A stretch of 64,000 bases of DNA, taken from positions 2,418,001 to 2,482,000 of the forward strand of contig NZ_CP098415.1 in the NCBI RefSeq assembly GCF_023702125.1, in the 5' to 3' direction. The notes below the pieces were generated by a model that worked only from the letters and a program-made list of their open reading frames with translations, was not told where the DNA came from and did no database searches. The translations under genes were made by a program, and so were the position numbers. This stretch comes from Halorubrum hochsteinianum (lineage in GTDB: Archaea > Halobacteriota > Halobacteria > Halobacteriales > Haloferacaceae). Positions 17,497 through 24,770 of the stretch are shown one piece after another (within the stretch, counting starts at the first letter, position 1; each line of letters opens with the position of its first letter).

Positions 17497-18015
17497 ATGG
17501 CAGACACGCCCGCGCCCGACGCCGACGACGCGTCAGCGCCCGATCCCCCCGACAGCCCGGCCACCGCCCGAACCTCCGGCGACCGTGTCTTCGACGCCAC
17601 CAACCGGTTCATTCACGGCGTCGAGGTGGCCGCGGCGGCGCTGTTCGCGCTCCTGTTCGGCATCGGGGTCGTCGACCTCGCGCTCCAGATCGCCGAGTCG
17701 GTTCCGACCGGCGCGATCACGGACCCGAACACGGTCATCGGATTCATCGAGACCGGACTGCTCCTGCTCATCATCGTCGAGGTGTACGAGACGGTCGTCG
17801 CCTACATCGAGCAGAGCGACACCCGTCGGATCGTCAGGCTGGTGATCTACACCGGCGTCATCGCGATGGTCCGGAAGGTGATCATCTACCGGACGACGGA
17901 GTACGAGTCGCCCGAGGGCGCGCTGTTCGCCGCGGTGTCGTACACGATCATCATCCTCGGACTGGTGGCGCTGCTGTACGTCGAGCGCTCGGTCGGAACC
18001 CCGCTGTCGAACTGA
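17497..18015 (+). CDS. PsiE-like membrane protein
   Basis: The 172-residue protein has an acidic, Pro-rich N terminus of about 30 residues, then four hydrophobic segments (VEVAAAALFALLFGIGVVDLAL, IGFIETGLLLLIIVEVYETVVAYI, a third around IYTGVIAMVRKVIIY, and ALFAAVSYTIIILGLVALLYV). The topology and the R-K-V-I-I segment match the phosphate-starvation-inducible PsiE family, whose biochemical role is unknown. It is downstream of gatE with a 72-base gap. Confidence 0.82.
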   Translation: MADTPAPDADDASAPDPPDSPATARTSGDRVFDATNRFIHGVEVAAAALFALLFGIGVVDLALQIAESVPTGAITDPNTVIGFIETGLLLLIIVEVYETVVAYIEQSDTRRIVRLVIYTGVIAMVRKVIIYRTTEYESPEGALFAAVSYTIIILGLVALLYVERSVGTPLSN

Positions 18016-18055
18016 CCACGCCACCGGTCGTCGGAAAACATCCGTCACCCAACAG

Positions 18056-18062
18056 TTTTAAT
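18056..18062 (+). promoter_or_regulatory. TATA-like box of the 18085 gene
   Basis: TTTTAAT ends 22 bases before the ATG at 18085, in an A/T pocket (AACAGTTTTAATTTCGG). This predicts a separate leaderless transcript. Confidence 0.5.
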
Positions 18063-18084
18063 TTCGGACGCGGAATCGGTCCTC

Positions 18085-18558
18085 ATGAGAGAGCCGTTCG
18101 ATCCGGGGTTCGACTTCGACCGCGGGACGGTCGCGGCGGTCACCGCGACGACGGTCCTCCTGTGTGCGACCGTGCTGTTCGTCGTGGACCGCCCCGCGTG
18201 GATGCTCCCGGCCGCCATCGCCGTCGGCGCGCTCGCGACGACGCTCGGCGGGTTCTACGACGCGAGCGCGAACAACGCCATCCTCGGCGTGGCGCTCGCG
18301 ACGCTCCCGTTGTACGCCCTCGTGTTCGTCTATCGGATCGGGGGCGTTCCGACGCCGGACACCCACCCCGACCTGCTGTTCGCCACCGCGGTCTACTCAG
18401 CCGGCGACGTGCTCGGCTACGTCCCCATGATGGCGGTGTTCGCCTACGTCAGCGCCACCGTCACCGACCGCCTCCGGCGGCGCTTCGGGCCGCCGGTCGG
18501 TTACCCCGACCGCGGAGAGGCCCGCCGGATCACCGGTCTCGACGACGAGACGCGCTGA
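18085..18558 (+). CDS. Haloarchaeal membrane protein of unknown function
   Basis: The 157-residue protein has about four hydrophobic helices (VAAVTATTVLLCATVLFVV, WMLPAAIAVGALATTLGGF, AILGVALATLPLYALVFVY, DVLGYVPMMAVFAYVSA). A GFYDASANN motif lies between helices 2 and 3. The C terminus is basic, then polar. It is not similar to any family I can name. It converges with the Lrp gene 21 bases away. Confidence 0.7.
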   Translation: MREPFDPGFDFDRGTVAAVTATTVLLCATVLFVVDRPAWMLPAAIAVGALATTLGGFYDASANNAILGVALATLPLYALVFVYRIGGVPTPDTHPDLLFATAVYSAGDVLGYVPMMAVFAYVSATVTDRLRRRFGPPVGYPDRGEARRITGLDDETR

Positions 18559-18579
18559 CCGGGGCGTCGGCGGGCCGGC

Positions 18580-19062
18580 TCAGTCCGTCAGCTCCTCGAT
18601 CAGCGTGTCGAGGTCGTACGTCGCCGGCGCGCGCGACTCGTCGCGCAGCGTGGCGATGGTGAACGTCGAGTTCGTGCGCTCGACCTCCGGGATCGCCTCG
18701 AAGTCGCTGATGAGCCGCTCGACGGTGTCCGACGAGGAGAGCCGCGCGAGGACGACGAAGTCCGTCTCGCCCATCGTGAAGAACGCCTCCGTGACGCCCT
18801 CGACCGCGAGCAGTTCGTCGGCGAACTCCTCGTACGGGCCCTCGTAGCTCGCGAGCACCTCGACGATGACGGTGACGCCGAGGCCGAGCGCCTCGTGGTC
18901 GAAGTCGTACAGGTCGTTCTCGATGACGCCGTCCTCCCGCAGGTTGTTCAGGCGGTAGTGGATCGTCGACACCGGGATTCCGGTCTCCTCGTGGAGCCGC
19001 TCGGGGCTCCCGGTGCCCAGATCCGCGATGGCCTTCAACAGCCGCACGTCGCGCTCGTCCAT
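18580..19062 (-). CDS. Lrp/AsnC family transcriptional regulator
   Basis: The 160-residue protein begins MDERDVRLLKAIADLGTGSPERL and has the N-terminal helix-turn-helix (GIPVSTIHYRLNNLREDGVI), then an RAM/AsnC ligand domain (VTVIVEVLASY, VTEAFFTMGETDFVVLARL). It is divergent from the EamA transporter gene, a usual regulator-transporter pairing, so an amino acid or related compound may be the effector. Its own TATA-like box (minus strand, 19088-19094) is flanked by a perfect 10-bp palindrome at 19095-19104. Confidence 0.93.
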   Translation of the reverse strand: MDERDVRLLKAIADLGTGSPERLHEETGIPVSTIHYRLNNLREDGVIENDLYDFDHEALGLGVTVIVEVLASYEGPYEEFADELLAVEGVTEAFFTMGETDFVVLARLSSSDTVERLISDFEAIPEVERTNSTFTIATLRDESRAPATYDLDTLIEELTD

Positions 19063-19087
19063 ACCCCGCCATCGGACCCCGATCGGT

Positions 19088-19104
19088 TGTATATGTCGGC
19101 CGAC
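19088..19104 (-). promoter_or_regulatory. Promoter of the Lrp gene with a palindromic operator-like site
   Basis: On the minus strand, GTCGGCCGAC (a perfect palindrome, 19095-19104) is followed directly by the TATA-like ATATACA (19088-19094), 26 bases before the ATG. The palindrome occupies the TFB-recognition position, where a bound repressor would block initiation. Autoregulation by the Lrp protein is the simplest inference. Confidence 0.45.
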
Positions 19105-19245
19105 AGGCTTGGAGTCGAGTCCAATATCCGGCGGAGACCCGACACCGAATTCGGATCTGATTCGTATGTCTGATTGTTCATCCCGATATTCGAGAGATCT
19201 AAGAGTGTAGTTTAACTATCGCCGTGTATTTCGAACGGACAACGA

Positions 19246-20181
19246 ATGAAGCTGTCAAAGCTGCTCTCTACTCCGGAAGCCATCGTCGGCGCGTTCCTCC
19301 TCCTCGCGACGCTTTGGGGCACCTCCTTCGTCGCCATCGAGGCCGGCCTCCACTACTTCCCGCCGCTGCTTTTCGCCGGCGTCAGGTACGTCGTCGCCGG
19401 CGCGGTCGTGCTGGGCTACGCCGCGGTCGCCGCGGACCGGTGGGTCCCGCGGGGCCGGGACGAGTGGCTGGGCGTCGCCGTCGCGGGCACGTTCGTGATC
19501 GCGGCGTACCACGGCTTCCTCTACCTCGGCGAGATGCGGGTCTCCGGCGCGGTCGCCGCGGTCGTCGTGAGCCTCGCGCCGGTGCTGACGGCCGTCTTCG
19601 CGGCCGCGCTCCTCCCGAACGAACGGCTCGGTCCCGTCGAGATCGGCGGGTTCGCGCTCGGGATCGTCGGCGTGGTGGTGATCGCCGACCCGGCCGCGTC
19701 CGGACTCGGCAGCGCGGCCGTCGCCGGCGTCGCGCTCGCGTTCGCGGGCGCGGCCGCCTTCTCGCTCGGAGCCGTCCTGCTCCGCCCCCTGCGAACCGAT
19801 CTCCCCGTCGCCGCGCTTCAGGGGTGGGCGATGGTCATCGGGGCCGGCCAACTGCTCGTCGCCGCCGTCGCGATCGGCGAGTCCCCGGCCGCGATCGTCT
19901 GGAACCAGACGTCGGTCGCGTCGCTCGCGTACCTGACGCTATTGTCCGGCGTCGTCGCGTTCCTTCTGTACTTCGCGCTGCTCGACGTCGTCGGCCCGTC
20001 GCAGCTCCACCTCGTCGGCTACGCGGAGCCGGTCGTCGCGGCGGTCGGGAGCTGGGTCCTGCTCGGCCACCTCGTCGACGCCGAGGCGCTGATCGGCTTC
20101 GTCGCGATCCTCGCCGGCTTCCTCGTCTTGGAACGCCACGAGATCGCCGACTACGTCGGTTTCGACGAGCTGTCCGAGTGA
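19246..20181 (+). CDS. EamA family drug/metabolite transporter
   Basis: The 311-residue protein has ten hydrophobic segments forming two EamA repeats. The first runs from LLATLWGTSFVAIEAGL to the fifth helix, and the second from SLGAVLLRPL to the end. The pattern LAPVLTAVFAA and YAEPVVAAVGSW after helices 3 and 8 is typical of the DMT superfamily. It exports or imports small metabolites such as amino acids across the membrane; the substrate is not predictable. A TTTAACT box at 19211-19217 is 28 bases before the ATG, in a 183-base A/T-rich divergent region shared with the Lrp gene. Confidence 0.9.
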   Translation: MKLSKLLSTPEAIVGAFLLLATLWGTSFVAIEAGLHYFPPLLFAGVRYVVAGAVVLGYAAVAADRWVPRGRDEWLGVAVAGTFVIAAYHGFLYLGEMRVSGAVAAVVVSLAPVLTAVFAAALLPNERLGPVEIGGFALGIVGVVVIADPAASGLGSAAVAGVALAFAGAAAFSLGAVLLRPLRTDLPVAALQGWAMVIGAGQLLVAAVAIGESPAAIVWNQTSVASLAYLTLLSGVVAFLLYFALLDVVGPSQLHLVGYAEPVVAAVGSWVLLGHLVDAEALIGFVAILAGFLVLERHEIADYVGFDELSE

Positions 20182-20230
20182 CGGGACCGAGGGGCGTCAA
20201 CCGACGGAAAGACTCCGCGACCGTCGCGGA

Positions 20231-20794
20231 TCACTCGACGTCCCGACTCAGTCCCGCGCGCAGGTCGCGGCCGAAGTAGTGCCCGAGCAGCGCCAGTAGC
20301 AGACCGACGCCCCCGCCGACCGCGACGAGCGGGAGCCCCCACTGCGAGAGGTAGTCGATCCCGATCGGGAGGAAGCCGACGCCGAGGACGCTCGTCACCG
20401 CGCTCACCGCCCCCGCAGCGGCCCCGGCGACCCCGGTCTCCACGTACCGGCGCGTCGACGCGACGAGGCCGAACAGGAACGCGGCGACGAACACGCCGCC
20501 CGCGGTCCCGATCGCCCCGCCGATGAGCGGTATCAGGCTCCCGGCGAAGACGCCGACCGCGACCGCGAGCAGCGCGAGCGCGAAGGCCTTCCCCGAGAAC
20601 CACCGCCCGGAGACTCCGATCCGTCCGGTGTCACCGGAGCGTCCGGCGTTCGCCGCGCTCGGTTCGGCGGTCGCGGGGCCGTCGGCTTCGGCGGCGGAGT
20701 CTCCTTCGCCGCCCGCGAGGTCGTCGTCGAGGAGGTCGTCGAGGTCGTCCATCGGGTCGCCCTCGGACGACTCGCGCTCCTTGGAGGGTTGCAT
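20231..20794 (-). CDS. Glycine-rich membrane protein (DUF456-like)
   Basis: The 187-residue protein starts at MQPSKERESS (ATG 20794), although MDDLDDLL (20752) is possible. An acidic 60-residue head precedes four to five hydrophobic segments rich in Gly and Ala (ALALLAVAVGVFAGSLIPLIGGAIG, FVAAFLFGLVASTRR, GVAGAAAGAVSAVTSVLGVGFLPIG, LPLVAVGGGVGLLLALLGHYFG). The Gly-zipper pattern resembles DUF456 proteins, but I do not place it with certainty. The role is unknown. Confidence 0.7.
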   Translation of the reverse strand: MQPSKERESSEGDPMDDLDDLLDDDLAGGEGDSAAEADGPATAEPSAANAGRSGDTGRIGVSGRWFSGKAFALALLAVAVGVFAGSLIPLIGGAIGTAGGVFVAAFLFGLVASTRRYVETGVAGAAAGAVSAVTSVLGVGFLPIGIDYLSQWGLPLVAVGGGVGLLLALLGHYFGRDLRAGLSRDVE

Positions 20795-20932
20795 ACCGGA
20801 GCGTTCGGCCCCGCGGACTTGGCTTTTGTGCCGTCCGCCGTCGCTCGGTGGCGTGTGACGCGGTACCGCTCGCCGTTTCACCGGAAACGAGGTGTCCGGA
20901 CCGGGCCGTCTCGGCGCTTATTCAGGGGCCGC

Positions 20933-21325
20933 TCACTCCCCGTCCGACTCCGGGTCGGGCCGTCGCCCGCCCCACACGCGCTTGTCGACGAGCGCGACCG
21001 TCATCGGGCGGTCGACCGCGATCCGACAGGAGAGCCGCGGGTAGCCGAACCGGTCGGCGAGCCGGTCGTGCCAGTGGTCGGCCGGTGGCCCCTCCCGGAC
21101 GCGGACGCCGCACGTGGCGCACAAGCCCCGCCCGCCGCAGTTGAGCCGGCGCGTCGCGCGGGCGTACGGCGACAGCCCGGCGTCGAGCAGGGTTCGCCGG
21201 AGGTTTCGCCCCCGCTCGACGTCGAGCTTCGTCCGCTCGTCGCCGTCGACGACGACGAGCGGGACCGTCTCCGTCCCGCCGTCGCCCCTCTCGTCCCTCT
21301 CCCCGGTGGCGTCGCCCTCGGTCAT
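20933..21325 (-). CDS. 2Fe-2S ferredoxin domain protein
   Basis: The 130-residue protein begins MTEGDATGE (ATG 21325). After an acidic head comes a plant-type ferredoxin core: LNCGGRGLCATCGVRV, then SCRIAV about 30 residues later, giving the cluster ligands C-x5-C-x2-C and a distant Cys. It would carry electrons in the cytoplasm. It differs from the main haloarchaeal ferredoxin in lacking the long N-terminal acidic domain. It is divergent from birA, 77 bases away. Confidence 0.85.
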   Translation of the reverse strand: MTEGDATGERDERGDGGTETVPLVVVDGDERTKLDVERGRNLRRTLLDAGLSPYARATRRLNCGGRGLCATCGVRVREGPPADHWHDRLADRFGYPRLSCRIAVDRPMTVALVDKRVWGGRRPDPESDGE

Positions 21326-21402
21326 CGTCCGCCCTTCGCGCGCCGGGCACAAAGCGTCCGGGACCCGGAACGGCTTTCGGCGTGGGCGTCGCAACGACCG
21401 GT

Positions 21403-22392
21403 ATGGACACGCGGAGCGCGCTGCTCGACGCCCTCGCGGCCGACGACGGTCCCGTCTCCGGGCCGGCCCTCGCCGAGTCGCTCGGCGTCTCGCGGGCGGC
21501 CGTCTGGAAGGCCGTCGAGGGGCTCCGCGAGGAGGGATTCGCGGTCGAATCGACGCCGGACGGCTACGTCGCCCCCGACGACCCGGGCTACTCCGGGGCG
21601 GGCATCGCGTTCGGCCTCGACGCGCCCTACTCGGTGGAGTATCACGACCGCATCGGGTCGACGAACGAGCGGGCGCGCGAACTGGCGGCGGACGGCGCGA
21701 CCGACGTCGCCGTGGTCGCCGACGAGCAGACCGGGAGCCGGGGTCGCCTCGACCGGGAGTGGGTGGCCCCCAGCGGCGGCGTCTGGCTGTCGGTCCTGAC
21801 GCGTCCCGACGTGCCGACGGCGCGCGCGCCGCTCTTCACCCTCGCGGCCGCGGTGGCGACGACCGACGCCGCTCGCGAGGCCGGCGTGGACGCCGCGATC
21901 AAGTGGCCGAACGACGTGCTCGTCGGGGCCGACGGTAACGGGGGAGCGGCCGACGAGTCGGACCCGACCGGTCGCGGCGGTCGGAAGCTCGCGGGGATCC
22001 TCACGGAGATGGAGGGCGAGGCCGACCGCGTCGGCTGGCTCGTCGTCGGCGTCGGCGTCAACGCCGACATCGACCCCGAGACGCTCCCCGAGGGCGCGAC
22101 CTCCGTGTCGGCCGAGCGCGACGGGCCGGTCGACCGCCGCCGGTTCGCCGCGACGCTGCTCGAACGCTACGCGGAGCTGACGGCCTCTCCCGAGGCGCTG
22201 GACCGCGTCCTCCCGGCGTGGCGCGAGCGGTCGGTCACGCTCGGCCGGCGCGTCCGCATCGACACCGCGGACGGCTCCGTGGAGGGGACCGCGGTCGACG
22301 TCGCGGGACCGGGCGCGCTCGTGGTCGACACCGACGAGAGTCGACAGCGCGTTCACGCGGGCGACTGCGAACACCTGCGCGACGCGGAGTGA
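21403..22392 (+). CDS. birA: Biotin--protein ligase with repressor-type HTH (BirA)
   Basis: The 329-residue protein starts MDTRSALLDAL (ATG 21403, preferred to a GTG further upstream). The N-terminal 65 residues form a winged helix (SGPALAESLGVSRAAVWKAVEGLREEGF). The ligase domain shows HDRIGSTNERA, the biotinyl-AMP loop SRGRLDREWVAPSGG, and KWPNDVL, then LAGILTEMEGE and VVGVGVN. The C-terminal SH3-like domain ends with VHAGDCEHLR. It activates biotin and attaches it to carboxylases, and the HTH suggests it also regulates biotin genes. Confidence 0.94.
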   Translation: MDTRSALLDALAADDGPVSGPALAESLGVSRAAVWKAVEGLREEGFAVESTPDGYVAPDDPGYSGAGIAFGLDAPYSVEYHDRIGSTNERARELAADGATDVAVVADEQTGSRGRLDREWVAPSGGVWLSVLTRPDVPTARAPLFTLAAAVATTDAAREAGVDAAIKWPNDVLVGADGNGGAADESDPTGRGGRKLAGILTEMEGEADRVGWLVVGVGVNADIDPETLPEGATSVSAERDGPVDRRRFAATLLERYAELTASPEALDRVLPAWRERSVTLGRRVRIDTADGSVEGTAVDVAGPGALVVDTDESRQRVHAGDCEHLRDAE

Positions 22393-22457
22393 GGCGTCGT
22401 GGAGGTCGACCGCGGCGCGCAGGTCGACGGCCGACCCGTCCCGGCCGTCGCGCGCTG

Positions 22458-23036
22458 TCAGCCCGTCTCGGTCGCGTCGAGCGCCGAGCGGTTCCCCGTC
22501 TCCGCCCCGGGCCCGGTCTCCGGTTCCACCTCGGAGTTGGTCTCCGTCTCCGCTCCCTCGGACGCCGTCGCCGACTCGGCCGCGCTCGCGGCGTCGTCGT
22601 CCCCGATCCGGACCGTCAACACCGGGACCGACGAGCCGCGGACGACCTTCTCCGCGACGCTGCCGAGGAGCAGCCGGTCGATGCCGCCGCGGCCGTGCGT
22701 TCCCATCACGACGAGGTCACAGCCCGTCTCCTCCGCCTGGGTGATGATCTCGCGGCTCGGCGACCCCTCGACGACGGCGGTCTCGACGTCGACGTCGCGG
22801 TCGGCGGCGAGGTCACAGACCGTTCCGAGCGCCGCCTCGCCGTCGTCGTACAGCAGGTCGCCGACGCCCTCCCACGTCGTCTCCATCGGCATCCCGGCGT
22901 ACCGCGCGGTGTCGACCACGTAGATGGCCCGGACCGTCGCCCCGTGGACCGCGGCGAGGTCGAGCGCGTGGCACACCGCCAGCTCTCCCTCCGAGGAGCC
23001 GTCGGTCGGAACCAGAATCCGGTCGTATAGGGGCAT
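22458..23036 (-). CDS. UspA family universal stress protein
   Basis: The 192-residue reading from MPLYDRILVPTDGSSEGE has the Usp fold and the ATP-binding motif G-T-H-G-R-G-G-I-D-R-x6-S-V-A-E-K-V-V-R-x-S-x-V-P-V-L-T-V near residue 120. A long acidic C-terminal tail of about 45 residues rich in Glu, Ser and Thr is unusual and probably disordered. An in-frame ATG five codons earlier (23051) is possible. The role is stress-related nucleotide binding in the cytoplasm. Confidence 0.92.
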   Translation of the reverse strand: MPLYDRILVPTDGSSEGELAVCHALDLAAVHGATVRAIYVVDTARYAGMPMETTWEGVGDLLYDDGEAALGTVCDLAADRDVDVETAVVEGSPSREIITQAEETGCDLVVMGTHGRGGIDRLLLGSVAEKVVRGSSVPVLTVRIGDDDAASAAESATASEGAETETNSEVEPETGPGAETGNRSALDATETG

Positions 23037-23191
23037 GTTCACGTGTATCATGCCACCGACGACTGATAACTCTTTGCGGTTCTTGCCGGTTCTTCGCGGT
23101 CGTCCGGCCGCTGGCTCACGCCGGGACGTCGGGGCGCACGTACTGGCGCGCCGGGGCGCGCGTTTATCCCCTTCCCGGCCGACGGGACCGT

Positions 23192-23449
23192 ATGACCGAC
23201 GAGATCCACCTGTCCCGCGTCGAATCGGCGCTCGAAGATCACGCGTACCCCGCCGGCCGCGAGGCGCTCGCGGAGTCGTTCGCGGGCACGACGGTGCTGT
23301 TCGCCGACGGCGAGGGCGACCTGGGCGACCTGCTCGCCGACGTCGACCAGGAGACGTTCGAGAGCGCCGCCGACGCGGTCGCGGCCCTCCAGAACGTCCT
23401 CCCGATCGAGGCGGTCGGCGAGCCGGGCCAGTCCGACGGCGACGCCTGA
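23192..23449 (+). CDS. Small acidic haloarchaeal protein (DUF5789-like)
   Basis: The 85-residue protein starts MTDEIHLSRVESALEDHAYP, continues RREALAESF-like helices and has a GDLGDLLADVDQETFESAADAV stretch. It resembles the small DUF2795/DUF5789-type family common in haloarchaea, which is helical and of unknown role. A GTTTATC box at 23161-23167 lies 25 bases before the ATG. No membrane segment or cysteine is seen. Confidence 0.75.
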   Translation: MTDEIHLSRVESALEDHAYPAGREALAESFAGTTVLFADGEGDLGDLLADVDQETFESAADAVAALQNVLPIEAVGEPGQSDGDA

Positions 23450-23563
23450 GGGGGCGACGCTCGGTCGGCGGGCCCGGCTCCCGACCCGCGGCCGTTCGTC
23501 ACCGACACCCACGCCACGCCCCGTCTCGCATCGCTTTTTACGCCGCGTCGCCCACCGGTGGTA

Positions 23564-24766
23564 ATGAGCTACCGGATCGGACTCGTCGGCAAGCCCTCGG
23601 TGGGGAAGTCGACGTTCTTCAACGCCGCGACCATGAACGACGTGCCCGAGGGGGCGTACCCGTTCACCACGATCGACCCGACCGTCGGCGAGGCGTACGT
23701 CCGCGTCGACTGCGCCGCCCCCGAGTTCGACGAGACCTGTACGCCGAGCGTCGGCGTCTGCCGCGAGGGAACCCGCTTCGTGCCCGTGAAGCTCGTCGAC
23801 GTGGCGGGGCTCGTCCCGGGCGCACACGAGGGGCGCGGGCTGGGCAACCAGTTCCTCACCGACCTCAACGAGACGGACGTGTTGATCCACGTCGTCGACT
23901 TCTCCGGGAAGACCGACATCGAGGGCGAGGCGACCGAGGGCCACGACCCCCGCGAGGACATCGACTTCCTGGAGGAGGAGCTCGACGCGTGGTACCTCGA
24001 CGTGTTGGAGAAGGGATTAGAGAAGTTCGAGACGCGGTACCACGGGGCCGACGCCGCCATCGAGACGGAACTCGCCGACCAGATGTCCGCGTTCGGAACC
24101 GACAAAGACCGGATGAAACGCACCATCCTCGCGCAGGACCTCGAACTCGACCCGGAGACCTGGGACGAGACGGACCGGATCGAGCTGGCCCGCGAGATCC
24201 GGAAGCGCACGAAGCCGATGGTGATCGCCGCCAACAAGATGGACACGCCCGAGGCGCAGGCCAACTGGGAGGCGATCACGTCGGACCCCGACTACGACCA
24301 CCTCTCCTTTGTCCCCGCCTCCGCCCACGCCGAGAAGGCGCTGAAGAACGCCGACGACGCGGGCGTCGTCGACTACACGCCGGGCGCGAGCGACTTCGAG
24401 GTCGTCGGCGACGTCTCCGGCGAACAGGAGGCGGGGCTCGATCGGATCAACGAGTTCGTCACCGAGTACGAGGGAACCGGGGTCCAGGGAGCGCTCGAAT
24501 CCGCCGTCTTCGACGTCCTGGGCTGTATCGCCGTCTTCCCGGGCTCCGCGAACGGGAGCAAAGACGAGAAGGGCGTGTTCCGCGACTGCTTCATCCTCCC
24601 CGAGGGGTCGACCACCGAGGACTTCGCGTACCACATCCACTCGGACATCGGCGAGGGGCTCCTCCACGGCACCGACTGCCGGAGCGGCCGGCAGGTCGGG
24701 ACGGACCGCGAACTCAGCCACCGCGACGTGATCGAACTGGTCTCGACGAACCAGGCCGCGCCCTGA
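23564..24766 (+). CDS. ychF: YchF/OLA1-family GTPase
   Basis: The 400-residue protein starts MSYRIGLVGKPSVGKSTFFNAAT (P-loop at about residues 9-17). G3 is DVAGLVPGAHEGRGLG, and the C-terminal TGS domain includes TTEDFAYHIHSDIGEG. The G4 motif is NKMD, the GTP-specific form, whereas the bacterial and human relatives have NMSE and prefer ATP. So this archaeal form is probably a true GTPase, bound to ribosomes or translation factors. A CTTTTTA box near 23533 is 24 bases upstream. The stop is four bases from the convergent restriction gene. Confidence 0.93.
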   Translation: MSYRIGLVGKPSVGKSTFFNAATMNDVPEGAYPFTTIDPTVGEAYVRVDCAAPEFDETCTPSVGVCREGTRFVPVKLVDVAGLVPGAHEGRGLGNQFLTDLNETDVLIHVVDFSGKTDIEGEATEGHDPREDIDFLEEELDAWYLDVLEKGLEKFETRYHGADAAIETELADQMSAFGTDKDRMKRTILAQDLELDPETWDETDRIELAREIRKRTKPMVIAANKMDTPEAQANWEAITSDPDYDHLSFVPASAHAEKALKNADDAGVVDYTPGASDFEVVGDVSGEQEAGLDRINEFVTEYEGTGVQGALESAVFDVLGCIAVFPGSANGSKDEKGVFRDCFILPEGSTTEDFAYHIHSDIGEGLLHGTDCRSGRQVGTDRELSHRDVIELVSTNQAAP

Positions 24767-24770
24767 CCGG

